This document shows, piece by piece, positions 5,608 to 12,210 of a stretch of DNA of 12,210 nt; the stretch's first letter is position 1, and the number at the start of each line of letters is the position of its first letter. The notes under the pieces were generated by a model that made no database searches, was not told the DNA's origin, and saw only the letters and a list, made by a program, of their open reading frames with translations. The position numbers were made by a program, and so were the translations under genes. Where the stretch lies: NCBI GenBank assembly GCA_030149025.1, contig JASBSH010000208.1:1-12210 (forward strand). Direction: 5' to 3'. This DNA is from Actinomycetales bacterium. GTDB taxonomy: Bacteria; Actinomycetota; Actinomycetes; Actinomycetales; BWSM-131.

Positions 5608-6896
5608 TGGACGCCGGCCTTCAGCGACGTGACCACCACGCGCGCGACGCGGTGCCGGTCGACCTCCGACACCGTGATCAGGTGCTCGTCGAGGGAGACC
5701 GTGTCCCCGACCACGGGCATCCGCCCGAGCCGGTGCATGACGAAACCACCGATCGTCTCGTACGGGCCGTCGGGGATCTCCAGACCCGGCACGTGCTCGT
5801 GGACGTCCTCGACCTGCAGCAGCCCGTCGACACCGACCGCACCCGGCGGAAGCTTGGCGGCCGACACGATCCGCGGGTCGTACTCGTCCCGGATCTCACC
5901 GACCAGCTCCTCGAGGATGTCCTCGAGCGTGACGATGCCGGCGGTGCCGCCGTACTCGTCCACCACGACGGCGAGATGGGTGTTGGTCGCGCGCATCCGC
6001 GTCAGCGCCGTGAGCACCCGGACCGACTCCGGGAGCAGCTGCACCTCCCGCACCAGGTCTCGCACCAGCGCGTTGCGCCCCTGGAGCAAAGGGTCGAACA
6101 GGTCACGCACATGGACGAAACCGAGGACGTCGTCGAGGGAGTCGGCCACAACGGGGTAGCGGGAGTGGGGTTGGTCGCGGCACTCGGCCACCGCCTCCTC
6201 GACCGGCGTGTCCGCCCGCAGGAAGCTGACCTCGGTGCGGGGCAGCATGACCTGCTCGACCCTGCGGTCGCCGATCTCCAGCGCCTCGGTGACGATCCGG
6301 CGCTCCTCGGGGGTGAGCGCCTGGTGACCGCGCACGATGGAGCGCAGCTCCTCCTCACCCATCTCCTCCCGCTGGGCGTTGGGGTCACCGCCCAGGAGGC
6401 TGACCACCAGATCCGTGGACTTCGAAAGGAGCCAGATGACGGGCCGCATGATGCTGGCGAGAACGTCCAACGGTGCCGCCACGAGGAGGGACAGACCCTC
6501 CGCCCGTTGCAACGCAAGGCGTTTGGGAACGAGCTCGCCGAGGACGAGTGACAGGTAGGCGATCACCAGGGTCGTCCCGATGAACGCGATCGTCCCCGCT
6601 GCCGGGGCAGGCAGACCCCACGACACCAGCGCCGGTGCCAGCCGCGGGGCGATCGTCGCCGCACCGTAGGAGGCCGAGAAGAAGCCCGCCAACGTGACGC
6701 CGACCTGGACGGCGGACAAGAAACGGTTCGAGTTCGCCGCCAGCGCGGCTACACGCCTACCGCGCCCGCTGCGTTGCGCCAGCCCCTCGATCTGGCTGTC
6801 GCGCAACGAGACGAGCGCGATCTCGCTGGCGGAGAAGACCCCGCCGATGAGGACGAACAGCAGAACGAGGGCTGCGTTCGTCAGGATGTCACTCAC
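5595..6896 (-). CDS. CNNM/CorC-family membrane protein (DUF21 + CBS pair + transporter-associated domain)
   Basis: This 433-residue inner-membrane protein belongs to the family often annotated as hemolysin or magnesium/cobalt efflux protein. The DUF21 domain spans about residues 1-190, with several hydrophobic segments and the motifs SASEIAL (22-28) and GELVPKRLALQRAE (120-133). A CBS pair covers about 212-335, ending in VVDEYGGTAGIVTLEDILEE (311-330). The C-terminal CorC_HlyC domain covers about 350-427. Some family members export Mg2+; others have no proven transport role. The start is GTG at 6896-6894, with AGGGGG only about 2 nt upstream. This is tight, and suggests reliance on coupling with aceE, whose stop is 18 nt before. 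The pairing with aceE is not one I recognise as functional. Confidence 0.92.
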   Translation of the reverse strand: MSDILTNAALVLLFVLIGGVFSASEIALVSLRDSQIEGLAQRSGRGRRVAALAANSNRFLSAVQVGVTLAGFFSASYGAATIAPRLAPALVSWGLPAPAAGTIAFIGTTLVIAYLSLVLGELVPKRLALQRAEGLSLLVAAPLDVLASIMRPVIWLLSKSTDLVVSLLGGDPNAQREEMGEEELRSIVRGHQALTPEERRIVTEALEIGDRRVEQVMLPRTEVSFLRADTPVEEAVAECRDQPHSRYPVVADSLDDVLGFVHVRDLFDPLLQGRNALVRDLVREVQLLPESVRVLTALTRMRATNTHLAVVVDEYGGTAGIVTLEDILEELVGEIRDEYDPRIVSAAKLPPGAVGVDGLLQVEDVHEHVPGLEIPDGPYETIGGFVMHRLGRMPVVGDTVSLDEHLITVSEVDRHRVARVVVTSLKAGVHPKG

Positions 6897-6914
6897 GACC
6901 CCCTGGCCCGTCCG

Positions 6915-9725
6915 TCAGGCGTCGCCTCCGGTGTTCCCCGTCGTGCCGGCGCGCACGTCGTCCAGCCGGTACTGCCGGTAGGCCTGCGCGGGTACGCTCG
7001 CGTCGACCTCGCCGCGCTTCGCCAGCAGTCCCAGGGCCTGGTAGGCGATGGACGGACCGTCGACGTGGAAGTACCGGCGGACGGCGGCCCGCGTGTCTGA
7101 CAGGCCGAACCCGTCGGTGCCCAGCGACACGTACTCGTTCGGGACGTACTGCCGGATCTGGTCGGGCACGGCGCGCATGTAGTCGGAGACCGCCACGACC
7201 GGACCGGTCGCCCCGTGCGCCTCGAGCTTCTGCGCCACGTAGGGCTTCGGTGCCTCCTCGCCCGGGTGGTCGAACGCCCACTTGTCGCAGCGCAGACCGT
7301 CCCGCCGCAGCTCGTTCCAGGAGGTGACGCTCCAGACGTCCGCGTCGACCTCGAAGTCCTTGCCGAGCAGCTCCTGGGCCTCCAGCGCCCACGGAACCGC
7401 AACCCCGGAGGCCATCAGCTGGACCCGCGGACGACCGCTGTCCGGCTGACCGGGGGACAGCAGGTAGATCCCGCGCAGCAGGCCCTCGACGTCCAGGTTC
7501 TCCGGCTCGGCGGGCTGCACGATCGGCTCGTTGTAGACGGTGAGGTAGTACATGACGTTCGGATCGCGCACGGCCCCGTCGGTCACCGTCCCGGTCCCGA
7601 GGTCCGGTCGTGGCTGCGTGCCGCCGTTGTCCTGCCCGTACATCCGCTGCAGGCCGTCGCGAACGATGTGTCCGATCTCATACCCGTACGCCGGGTCGTA
7701 GGCGACCACCGCGGGGTTGGTCGAGGCCAGCAGCAGGGAATGGCCGTCGGCGTGCTGCAGGCCCTCGCCGGTCAGCGTGGTGCGGCCGGCGGTGGCGCCG
7801 AGGAGGAAGCCACGAGCCATCTGGTCCCCGGCAGCCCACAGCCCGTCGCCGGTCCGCTGGAACCCGAACATCGAGTAGAAGATGTAGACGGGGATCATCG
7901 GCTCGCCGTGCGTGGCGTACGAGCTGCCTGCCGCGGTGAAGGCGGCGACCGAGCCAGCCTCGTTGATGCCGACGTGCAGCAGCTGGCCCTGCTCGGACTC
8001 CTTGTAGGCCAGCATCAGCTCGCGGTCGACCGAGAGGTAGTTCTGACCGTGCGGATTGTAGATCTTCGCGGTCGGGAAGAAGGAGTCCATCCCGAATGTC
8101 CGTGCCTCGTCCGGGATAATCGGCACGACGCGGTGACCGAACTCCTTGTCCCGCATCAGGTCCTTCAGCAACCGGACGAACGCCATGGTCGTCGCGATCT
8201 GCTGCTTGCCCGACCCCCGCGCAGCCACCTTGTACAGGTCCGACTGCGGCAGGTGCACCGGCTTGTGGTCGGTGGTGCGCTTCGGCAGGAACCCGCCGAG
8301 GACACGGCGGCGCTCGAGCATGTACTGGATCTCGGCCGAGTCCTCGCCCGGGTGGTAGTACGGCGGCAGGTAGGGGTCGGCTTCCAGCTGCTCGTCCGGG
8401 ATCGGGATCCGCAGGCTGTCGCGCAGGCCCTTCAGGTCGTCGAGCGTCAGCTTCTTCATCTGGTGGGTGGCGTTACGGCCGGCGAAGTGCGACCCCAGCG
8501 CGTACCCCTTGATGGTCTTGGCAAGGATCACCGTGGGCTGGCCGGTGTGCTCGGTCGCCGCCTTGTACGCCGCGTACACCTTGCGGTAGTCATGACCACC
8601 GCGCTTCAGGCGCCAGATGTCCTGGTCGGACATCGGCTCGACCATCCGCTTGGTGCGCGGGTCGCGGGCGAAGAAGTGGTCCCGGATGAACGCGCCGGTC
8701 TCCGCCCGGTACGTCTGGTAGTCGCCGTCCAGCGTCTGGTTCATCAGGTTGACCAGGGCGCCGTCGCGGTCCGCAGCGAGCAGCGGGTCCCACTCACGGC
8801 CCCAGATAACCTTGATGACGTTCCAGCCCGCGCCGCGGAAGAACGACTCCAGCTCCTGGATGATCTTGCCGTTGCCGCGGACCGGCCCGTCCAGCCGCTG
8901 CAGGTTGCAGTTGATGACGAAGGTGAGGTTGTCAAGCTCCTCGAACGCGGCCATGTGGATCAGCCCGCGGCTCTCCGGCTCGTCCATCTCGCCGTCGCCG
9001 AGGAACGCCCACACCTGCTGCTGGGAGGTGTCCTTGATGCCCCGGTGGTGCAGGTACTTGTTGAACTGCGCCTGGTAGATCGCGTTCATCGGCCCGAGGC
9101 CCATCGACACCGTCGGGAACTCCCAGAAGTCCGGCATCAACCGCGGGTGCGGGTAGGACGGCAGCCCGCCGCCGGGGTGGGTCAGCTCCTGCCGGAAGCC
9201 GTCGAGGTCCTCCGCCGACAGCCGGCCCTCCAGGAACGCCCGCGCGTAGATACCGGGGGAGGCGTGGCCCTGGACGAATACCTGGTCACCACCGCCGGGG
9301 TGGTCCTTCCCCCGGAAGAAGTGGTTGAACCCGACCTCGTACAGCGTGGCCGACGAGGCGTAGGTGGAGATGTGGCCGCCGACGGAGATGTCCGGGCGCT
9401 GGGCACGATGCACCATCACCGCGGCGTTCCAGCGCAGGAAGTGCCGGAACCGGCGCTCGGTCTCCTCGTCGCCGGGGAACCACGGCTCGCGCTCCGGCGG
9501 GATGGTGTTCACGTAGTCGGTGGCGGTGAGGCTCGGTACGCCCACCTGCCGCTCGCGCGCCCGCTGGATCAGGCTCAGCATCAGGTAGCGCGCCCGCTGA
9601 CGGCCCCGCTCATCGACGACCCCGTCCAGCGACTCCCGCCACTCGGCGGTCTCCTCAGGGTCGATGTCCGGCAGCTGGCTCGGCATCCCGTTCAGAATCG
9701 GGCCGTGCCCCTCACGTCCTGCCAC
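6915..9725 (-). CDS. aceE: pyruvate dehydrogenase E1 component, homodimeric type
   Basis: This enzyme performs thiamine-diphosphate-dependent decarboxylation of pyruvate and acetyl transfer to the E2 lipoyl domain, making the acetyl-CoA that feeds FAS II. The 936-residue product aligns end to end, by eye, with AceE. The ThDP/Mg motif starts at GDGEMDEPESRG (243-254) and ends at NCNLQRLDGP (272-281). The catalytic glutamate is in GINEAGSVAAF (Glu589), followed by MFGFQRTGD and GRTTLTGEGLQHADGHS. The GTG start (9725-9723) has GAGG at 5 nt and AGGAAG at 11 nt upstream. The first 13 residues are less conserved, so the internal ATG at codon 14 is an alternative. In corynebacteria AceE also joins a mixed PDH/ODH complex. 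M. tuberculosis has aceE in the same neighbourhood. Confidence 0.98.
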   Translation of the reverse strand: MAGREGHGPILNGMPSQLPDIDPEETAEWRESLDGVVDERGRQRARYLMLSLIQRARERQVGVPSLTATDYVNTIPPEREPWFPGDEETERRFRHFLRWNAAVMVHRAQRPDISVGGHISTYASSATLYEVGFNHFFRGKDHPGGGDQVFVQGHASPGIYARAFLEGRLSAEDLDGFRQELTHPGGGLPSYPHPRLMPDFWEFPTVSMGLGPMNAIYQAQFNKYLHHRGIKDTSQQQVWAFLGDGEMDEPESRGLIHMAAFEELDNLTFVINCNLQRLDGPVRGNGKIIQELESFFRGAGWNVIKVIWGREWDPLLAADRDGALVNLMNQTLDGDYQTYRAETGAFIRDHFFARDPRTKRMVEPMSDQDIWRLKRGGHDYRKVYAAYKAATEHTGQPTVILAKTIKGYALGSHFAGRNATHQMKKLTLDDLKGLRDSLRIPIPDEQLEADPYLPPYYHPGEDSAEIQYMLERRRVLGGFLPKRTTDHKPVHLPQSDLYKVAARGSGKQQIATTMAFVRLLKDLMRDKEFGHRVVPIIPDEARTFGMDSFFPTAKIYNPHGQNYLSVDRELMLAYKESEQGQLLHVGINEAGSVAAFTAAGSSYATHGEPMIPVYIFYSMFGFQRTGDGLWAAGDQMARGFLLGATAGRTTLTGEGLQHADGHSLLLASTNPAVVAYDPAYGYEIGHIVRDGLQRMYGQDNGGTQPRPDLGTGTVTDGAVRDPNVMYYLTVYNEPIVQPAEPENLDVEGLLRGIYLLSPGQPDSGRPRVQLMASGVAVPWALEAQELLGKDFEVDADVWSVTSWNELRRDGLRCDKWAFDHPGEEAPKPYVAQKLEAHGATGPVVAVSDYMRAVPDQIRQYVPNEYVSLGTDGFGLSDTRAAVRRYFHVDGPSIAYQALGLLAKRGEVDASVPAQAYRQYRLDDVRAGTTGNTGGDA

Positions 9726-9759
9726 GGTGACCTCGTCTTCCTTTGTGTCGACGACGCTC

Positions 9760-9785
9760 CAGCGGCTGTCGGTGGACGGCCGCTG
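9760..9785 (-). promoter_or_regulatory. hairpin / inverted repeat in the aceE leader
   Basis: CAGCGGC (9760-9766) and GCCGCTG (9779-9785) are perfect 7-bp arms. The stem continues inward through a T-G pair and GTC/GAC to a 4-nt loop, giving 11 positions. In the aceE mRNA one inner pair becomes C-A. It ends about 34 nt before the aceE GTG. It could act as a dyad operator or a leader hairpin. Confidence 0.5.
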
Positions 9786-9865
9786 ATTCCTATCCTGTCC
9801 CGCCCGGTTGCCGTCGTCACATCTGGGCCGGTATCCGGGGCCGTTTGTGCTCGGCTACCTGCGGG

Positions 9866-9871
9866 TAGCGT
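9866..9871 (+). promoter_or_regulatory. candidate -10 of a leaderless yjbQ-like transcript
   Basis: TAGCGT fits TANNNT and ends 7 nt before ATG 9879, so RNA would start at the A of the start codon. TTTGTG (9844-9849) at 16 nt spacing is a plausible -35. No Shine-Dalgarno precedes the ATG, which agrees with leaderless translation, common in actinobacteria. Confidence 0.5.
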
Positions 9872-9878
9872 CCGGCAG

Positions 9879-10304
9879 ATGAAGACCGTGCTTCTCGACG
9901 TCCCGACCGGTGACCGGCCACGGGTCCGCGACCTGACGAGCGAGGCGGAGAGGTTCCTGCAGGACGCCGGTGCGGAGAACGGCCTCCTGCACGTGTTCGT
10001 CCCGCACGCGACGGCCGGTGTCGCGGTGCTCGAGACGGGCGCAGGCTCGGACGAGGACCTGCTCGCCGCGCTCGACGCACTGCTGCCGAAGAACGGCCCG
10101 GACGGCGCGGGGTGGCGTCATCGTCACGGCTCACCCGGTCACGGCCGCGACCACGTCCTCCCGGCGTTCGTCCCACCGTTCGCGGTGCTGCCGGTTGTGG
10201 ACGGGCGGCTCGCGCTCGGCACCTGGCAGAGCGTGTGCCTGGTCGACACCAACGTCGACAACCCACGACGTCAGGTGCGGCTGTCGTTCCTGGCGAGCGC
10301 CTGA
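9879..10304 (+). CDS. YjbQ family (UPF0047) protein
   Basis: The 141-residue cytosolic protein is of the YjbQ/UPF0047 family, some members of which show thiamine-phosphate synthase side activity. The true role is not settled. Family hallmarks visible are NGLLHVFVPHATAGVAVLE (34-52, with His43), a second conserved histidine near 92 (DHVLPAF), VLPVVDGRLALGTWQ (103-117) and the final beta-strand RRQVRLSF. The start is ATG at 9879; upstream in-frame codons run antisense into aceE and are rejected. It is divergent from aceE and convergent with fdhD, and so probably a single-gene unit. Proximity to a thiamine-diphosphate enzyme is suggestive only. The family call is firm, the function is not. Confidence 0.9.
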   Translation: MKTVLLDVPTGDRPRVRDLTSEAERFLQDAGAENGLLHVFVPHATAGVAVLETGAGSDEDLLAALDALLPKNGPDGAGWRHRHGSPGHGRDHVLPAFVPPFAVLPVVDGRLALGTWQSVCLVDTNVDNPRRQVRLSFLASA

Positions 10305-10320
10305 GCTGGCGGGCCTCCGA

Positions 10321-10430
10321 GGGCGTTGCCTGCCCAGGTCGGCCCAGGTCGGCGGTGACTGCCCAGGTGGGCGTTGCCTGCGCAGGTGGCGGTTTCCGGC
10401 GCCCGGACCGCCGCCTGGGCAGTCAACGCA
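10321..10430. repeat. CCCAGGT repeat cluster with long hairpin between convergent genes
   Basis: GGGCGTTGCCTGCSCAGGT occurs at 10321-10339 and 10369-10387. GCCCAGGTCG is tandemly repeated at 10332-10341 and 10342-10351. Further CCCAGGT lies at 10362-10368, and the palindrome CCTGCGCAGG at 10377-10386. The segment 10356-10370 pairs with 10411-10425 as a 15-position stem (14 Watson-Crick pairs and one G-T) with a 40-nt loop, and three more pairs follow after a mismatch. It lies between the stop codons of the YjbQ-like gene and fdhD. A bidirectional terminator or REP-like element is likely. I see no gene in 10305-10476. Confidence 0.75.
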
Positions 10431-10476
10431 GGGGCGGGTGAGCAAAGTCGCCCACCTGCCCCGCCCGGGAGCTCCC

Positions 10477-11322
10477 TCAGCGCTGATCGACCAGCACACG
10501 CTGCTCGCACGTGTAGACGTTCATCGACGGCGGCCGCAGGAAGCCGACGAGGGTCATGCCGGCGCGCTCGGCGAGGTCGACGGCCAGCGACGACGGCGCG
10601 GACACCGCGGCCAGCACCGGCACCCCCGCCATCCACGCCTTCTGCGCCAGCTCGAACGATGCGCGACCGCTGACCATCAGCACGTGCCCGGTGAGCGGCC
10701 AGCCGATCTCGCGTGCCGCGTGCCCGAGCACCTTGTCGACGGCGTTGTGCCGGCCCACGTCCTCCCGCAGGGCGACCAGCTCGCCGTCCGTCGTGAACAG
10801 ACCCGCGGCGTGCAGGCCTCCGGTGCGGTCGAACACGCTCTGCCTGTCCCGCAGCGCGCCGGGCAGACCGAGGAGGACGCCGGCACGCACGGTCGTGCGG
10901 TCATCGCTCAGATCGCGTGCGGCCCGGTCGGCGACGGCGTCGATGGTCGCCGAGCCGCAGATCCCGCAGGCGGAGGTCATGCCGAACGTGCGCCGGCCCG
11001 CGAGCCCCTTCAGCGCGGCGCCGGGGGCGAGGGTCAGCTCCAGCACGTTGAAGGTGGGCCGGCCGTCGGGGCCGGTGTCCGCGCAGTGCACGCCGGTGGT
11101 CACCCCGGTCGGGTCCTCCAGCAGCCCTTCTGTGAGGAGGAAGCCGAAGGCGAGGTCGAGGTCGTCGCCCGGTGTCCTCATGGTGACCACGACCGGCTCC
11201 CCGCCGACGCGGATCTCGAGCGGCTCCTCCACCGCCAGCGTATCGGGACGTGACAGCGCACGGCGCGTGTCGTCGTCCAGAACGACACGACGCATCGGCC
11301 TACGGACCGTCACCCTGCCCAC
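10477..11322 (-). CDS. fdhD: formate dehydrogenase accessory sulfurtransferase FdhD
   Basis: FdhD passes sulfur from a cysteine desulfurase to the molybdenum cofactor so that formate dehydrogenase is active. The 281-residue protein has the conserved cysteine pair in TSACGICG (Cys119 and Cys122). It also has EEPLEIRVGG (32-41), LREDVGRHNAVDKVLG (185-200), SGRASFELAQKA (218-229) and the APSSLAVDLA segment. No formate dehydrogenase gene is visible here. The start is GTG at 11322-11320, with GAGG 9 nt upstream; codon 4 (GTG) and codon 10 (ATG) are alternatives, since the first residues are variable. It is divergent from the DUF3052 gene with a 144-nt spacer. A 6-bp inverted repeat covers its Shine-Dalgarno. 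Confidence 0.95.
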   Translation of the reverse strand: MGRVTVRRPMRRVVLDDDTRRALSRPDTLAVEEPLEIRVGGEPVVVTMRTPGDDLDLAFGFLLTEGLLEDPTGVTTGVHCADTGPDGRPTFNVLELTLAPGAALKGLAGRRTFGMTSACGICGSATIDAVADRAARDLSDDRTTVRAGVLLGLPGALRDRQSVFDRTGGLHAAGLFTTDGELVALREDVGRHNAVDKVLGHAAREIGWPLTGHVLMVSGRASFELAQKAWMAGVPVLAAVSAPSSLAVDLAERAGMTLVGFLRPPSMNVYTCEQRVLVDQR

Positions 11323-11331
11323 GGTCCCCAG

Positions 11332-11349
11332 CCTCGCATGCGCGCGAGG
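11332..11349 (-). promoter_or_regulatory. inverted repeat covering the fdhD Shine-Dalgarno
   Basis: CCTCGC (11332-11337) and GCGAGG (11344-11349) are perfect 6-bp arms with a 6-nt loop. In fdhD mRNA the 3' arm contains the GAGG proposed as the Shine-Dalgarno, so folding would hide it. The stem is short and the case is suggestive only. Confidence 0.35.
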
Positions 11350-11454
11350 AACACGAAGGATGTAGGGGACGGGCGGGGTGGTCTACCGTCGTCCCTGACG
11401 GGGTGGCATCCTCACCCGCACTGCAGTCCCCGCATCGGGCGGGGCGACGAGCAC

Positions 11455-11460
11455 AGGGAG
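11455..11460 (+). promoter_or_regulatory. Shine-Dalgarno AGGGAG deciding the DUF3052 start
   Basis: AGGGAG lies 6 nt before GTG 11467. The open frame extends back to 11338, but the upstream part is low in coding character and crosses the divergent spacer. This site therefore sets the start. Confidence 0.75.
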
Positions 11461-11466
11461 CAGCAC

Positions 11467-11898
11467 GTGGGCGGCACCGCGGATCCCGCGGCGGATCAGA
11501 GCCTGGCCGGCAAGCTCGGGTTCAAGCACGGCCTGCTGGTGCAGGAGTTCGGTTACGACGACGATGTCGACGAGGACCTGCGCGAGTCGATCGAGGACGT
11601 CACCGGCGAGGAGCTGCTCGACGAGGACGCCGACGACATCGTCGACGTCGTCCTGCTGTGGTGGCGCGAGGAGGACGGAGATCTCGTCGACGGCCTGGTG
11701 GACGTGCTCACCTCGGTCGCCGAGGGCGGGGTCATCTGGCTCCTGACCCCGAAGAGCGGCCGGCCGGGGCACGTGGAGCCGTCGGAGATCCAGGAGGCGG
11801 CCCCCGTCGCGGGTCTGCACGCCACCAAAAGCATCAGCGCCGGCAAGGACTGGGCCGGTACCCGGCTGGTCGCGCCCACCGCCGGCCGCAAGAGCTGA
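11467..11898 (+). CDS. DUF3052 family protein
   Basis: The 143-residue acidic cytosolic protein belongs to the actinobacterial DUF3052 family, whose function I do not know. Conserved-looking segments are SLAGKLGFKHGLLVQEFGYDDDVD (12-35), an acidic helix DVTGEELLDEDADDIVDVVLLWWRE (44-68), the hydrophobic strand GGVIWLLTPKSGRPGHVEP (87-105) and a C-terminal VAGLHATKSISAGKDWAGTRLV (114-134). It starts with GTG at 11467 after a good AGGGAG. A gene of this kind lies two genes from aceE in M. tuberculosis (Rv2239c), which supports conserved linkage with the aceE-fab region. It is divergent from fdhD and convergent with the truncated gene at the right edge. Confidence 0.88.
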   Translation: MGGTADPAADQSLAGKLGFKHGLLVQEFGYDDDVDEDLRESIEDVTGEELLDEDADDIVDVVLLWWREEDGDLVDGLVDVLTSVAEGGVIWLLTPKSGRPGHVEPSEIQEAAPVAGLHATKSISAGKDWAGTRLVAPTAGRKS

Positions 11899-11919
11899 CC
11901 TATTCAGGACCCGGCCGGG

Positions 11920-11968
11920 CTCAGCGCGTCGCAACCTCAGCGCGTCGCAACCTCAGCGGCGTCGCAAC
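11920..11968. repeat. three tandem copies of a 16/17-bp unit at a convergent junction
   Basis: CTCAGCGCGTCGCAAC is perfectly duplicated at 11920-11935 and 11936-11951. A third copy with one extra G follows at 11952-11968. Read on the minus strand, the copy nearest the gene supplies the codons RR and the TGA stop of the right-edge gene. The two outer copies repeat that stop region in its 3' untranslated part. Confidence 0.8.
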
Positions 11969-12210
11969 ATCGATGCGACGCCGCCGGCCACCGTGTCCGA
12001 CACCCGCCCGGACACCCGGCCCGCCCACCGGCCAGCCTGGCCAAGCGCCTGGATGCTCGCCTGCGCCGCGGACCCACCGGGCAACCCGGGCGCGGACTCC
12101 AGCGCGGGCAGCAGCCTGAGCAGGGCCGCCGGCCGGTGCACACGCAACCGACGCGTGGCGATCAGCTGCACCGCCAGAGCCCGACCGGACGCCGCTTCCA
12201 GGATGTCGGC
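11953..12210 (-). CDS. hypothetical protein, C-terminal part, N-terminus outside window
   Basis: An open frame enters from the right edge and stops at TGA 11955-11953, giving about 85 visible residues. It has strong GC3 bias and no internal stop, consistent with real coding. The segment starts ADILEAASGRALAVQLIATRRLRV, then leucine-rich LLRLLPALES, an Ala/Gly linker, and the basic end GGVASMLRRR. I recognise no family; the helix-rich, arginine-rich tail could be from a membrane-associated or an all-helical protein. An internal GTG at 12171 could be mistaken for a start, but the frame continues past it. Confidence 0.6.
   Translation of the reverse strand, partial: ADILEAASGRALAVQLIATRRLRVHRPAALLRLLPALESAPGLPGGSAAQASIQALGQAGRWAGRVSGRVSDTVAGGVASMLRRR
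11956..11984. terminator. strong 11-bp hairpin at a convergent junction
   Basis: GCGGCGTCGCA (11956-11966) and TGCGACGCCGC (11974-11984) pair perfectly around a 7-nt loop. It lies just 3' of the DUF3052 gene and encodes the last residues (LRRR) of the right-edge gene. There is no U-tract on either side, so it may act as a non-canonical bidirectional terminator or an RNA 3'-end stabiliser. The repeat copies 11920-11951 could compete for the 3' arm. Confidence 0.5.

Noticed and set aside
4890..6551. Plus-strand 553-codon open frame across the TPR-like gene and the CNNM gene
   Set aside because: It overlaps two well-supported genes in other frames and has no recognisable content.
9812..9822. 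TGTGA half-site in the aceE leader as a GlxR/Crp operator
   Set aside because: Only one half is present; no TCACA partner lies at the required spacing.
7215..9878. Plus-strand open frame running opposite aceE into the YjbQ-like gene
   Set aside because: The portion before 9879 is antisense to aceE with shadow composition. Only the last 141 codons match a family, so the start is set at 9879.
10321..10390. CRISPR array
   Set aside because: Repeat units are short, overlapping and of uneven spacing, with no unique spacers and no cas genes.

Overview
The window is high-GC, densely packed and organised in short divergent and convergent gene blocks. The proteins are those of an actinomycete, and the gene content suggests Pseudonocardiales (for example Pseudonocardia). 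That taxonomic guess comes from synteny and protein style, not from a database search. Most of the window is core metabolism. I see no phage, transposon, CRISPR array, toxin-antitoxin or defence module, and no tRNA or rRNA.

Region 1 (1-4635, minus strand) is a dissociated type II fatty-acid synthase operon. Transcription order is fasR-like PucR regulator, fabD, fabH, acpP, fabF; fabF runs off the left edge. The gene order is that of Streptomyces fasR-fabD-fabH-acpP-fabF. Keeping fabH inside the cluster differs from mycobacteria. FabD makes malonyl-ACP, FabH starts the chain, AcpP carries it and FabF elongates it. A 19-bp near-perfect inverted repeat lies on the fasR stop codon, just upstream of fabD. 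A related motif lies upstream of fasR. These are good candidates for the regulator's operators.

Region 2 (4636-5594) holds a divergent promoter region, a plus-strand gene for a soluble helical TPR-like protein of unknown function, and a convergent junction with three copies of CACCCCTTGGGG.

Region 3 (5595-9725, minus) is aceE, the homodimeric pyruvate dehydrogenase E1, followed after 18 nt by a CNNM/CorC-type membrane protein. It links to region 1 metabolically, because PDH makes the acetyl-CoA used by FAS II. Mycobacterium tuberculosis has the same neighbourhood (DUF3052 gene, aceE, PucR regulator, fabD).

Region 4 (9726-12210) holds a YjbQ-family gene on plus, probably leaderless. A convergent spacer rich in CCCAGGT repeats with a long hairpin follows. 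Next are fdhD on minus, a DUF3052 gene on plus, and the 3' end of an unidentified minus-strand gene. That last gene's stop codon sits in a tandem 16-bp repeat next to a strong hairpin.

The unexplained signal is all in the spacers: operator-like palindromes, short tandem duplications and convergent-junction hairpins. I did not find convincing evidence of a new multi-gene system.
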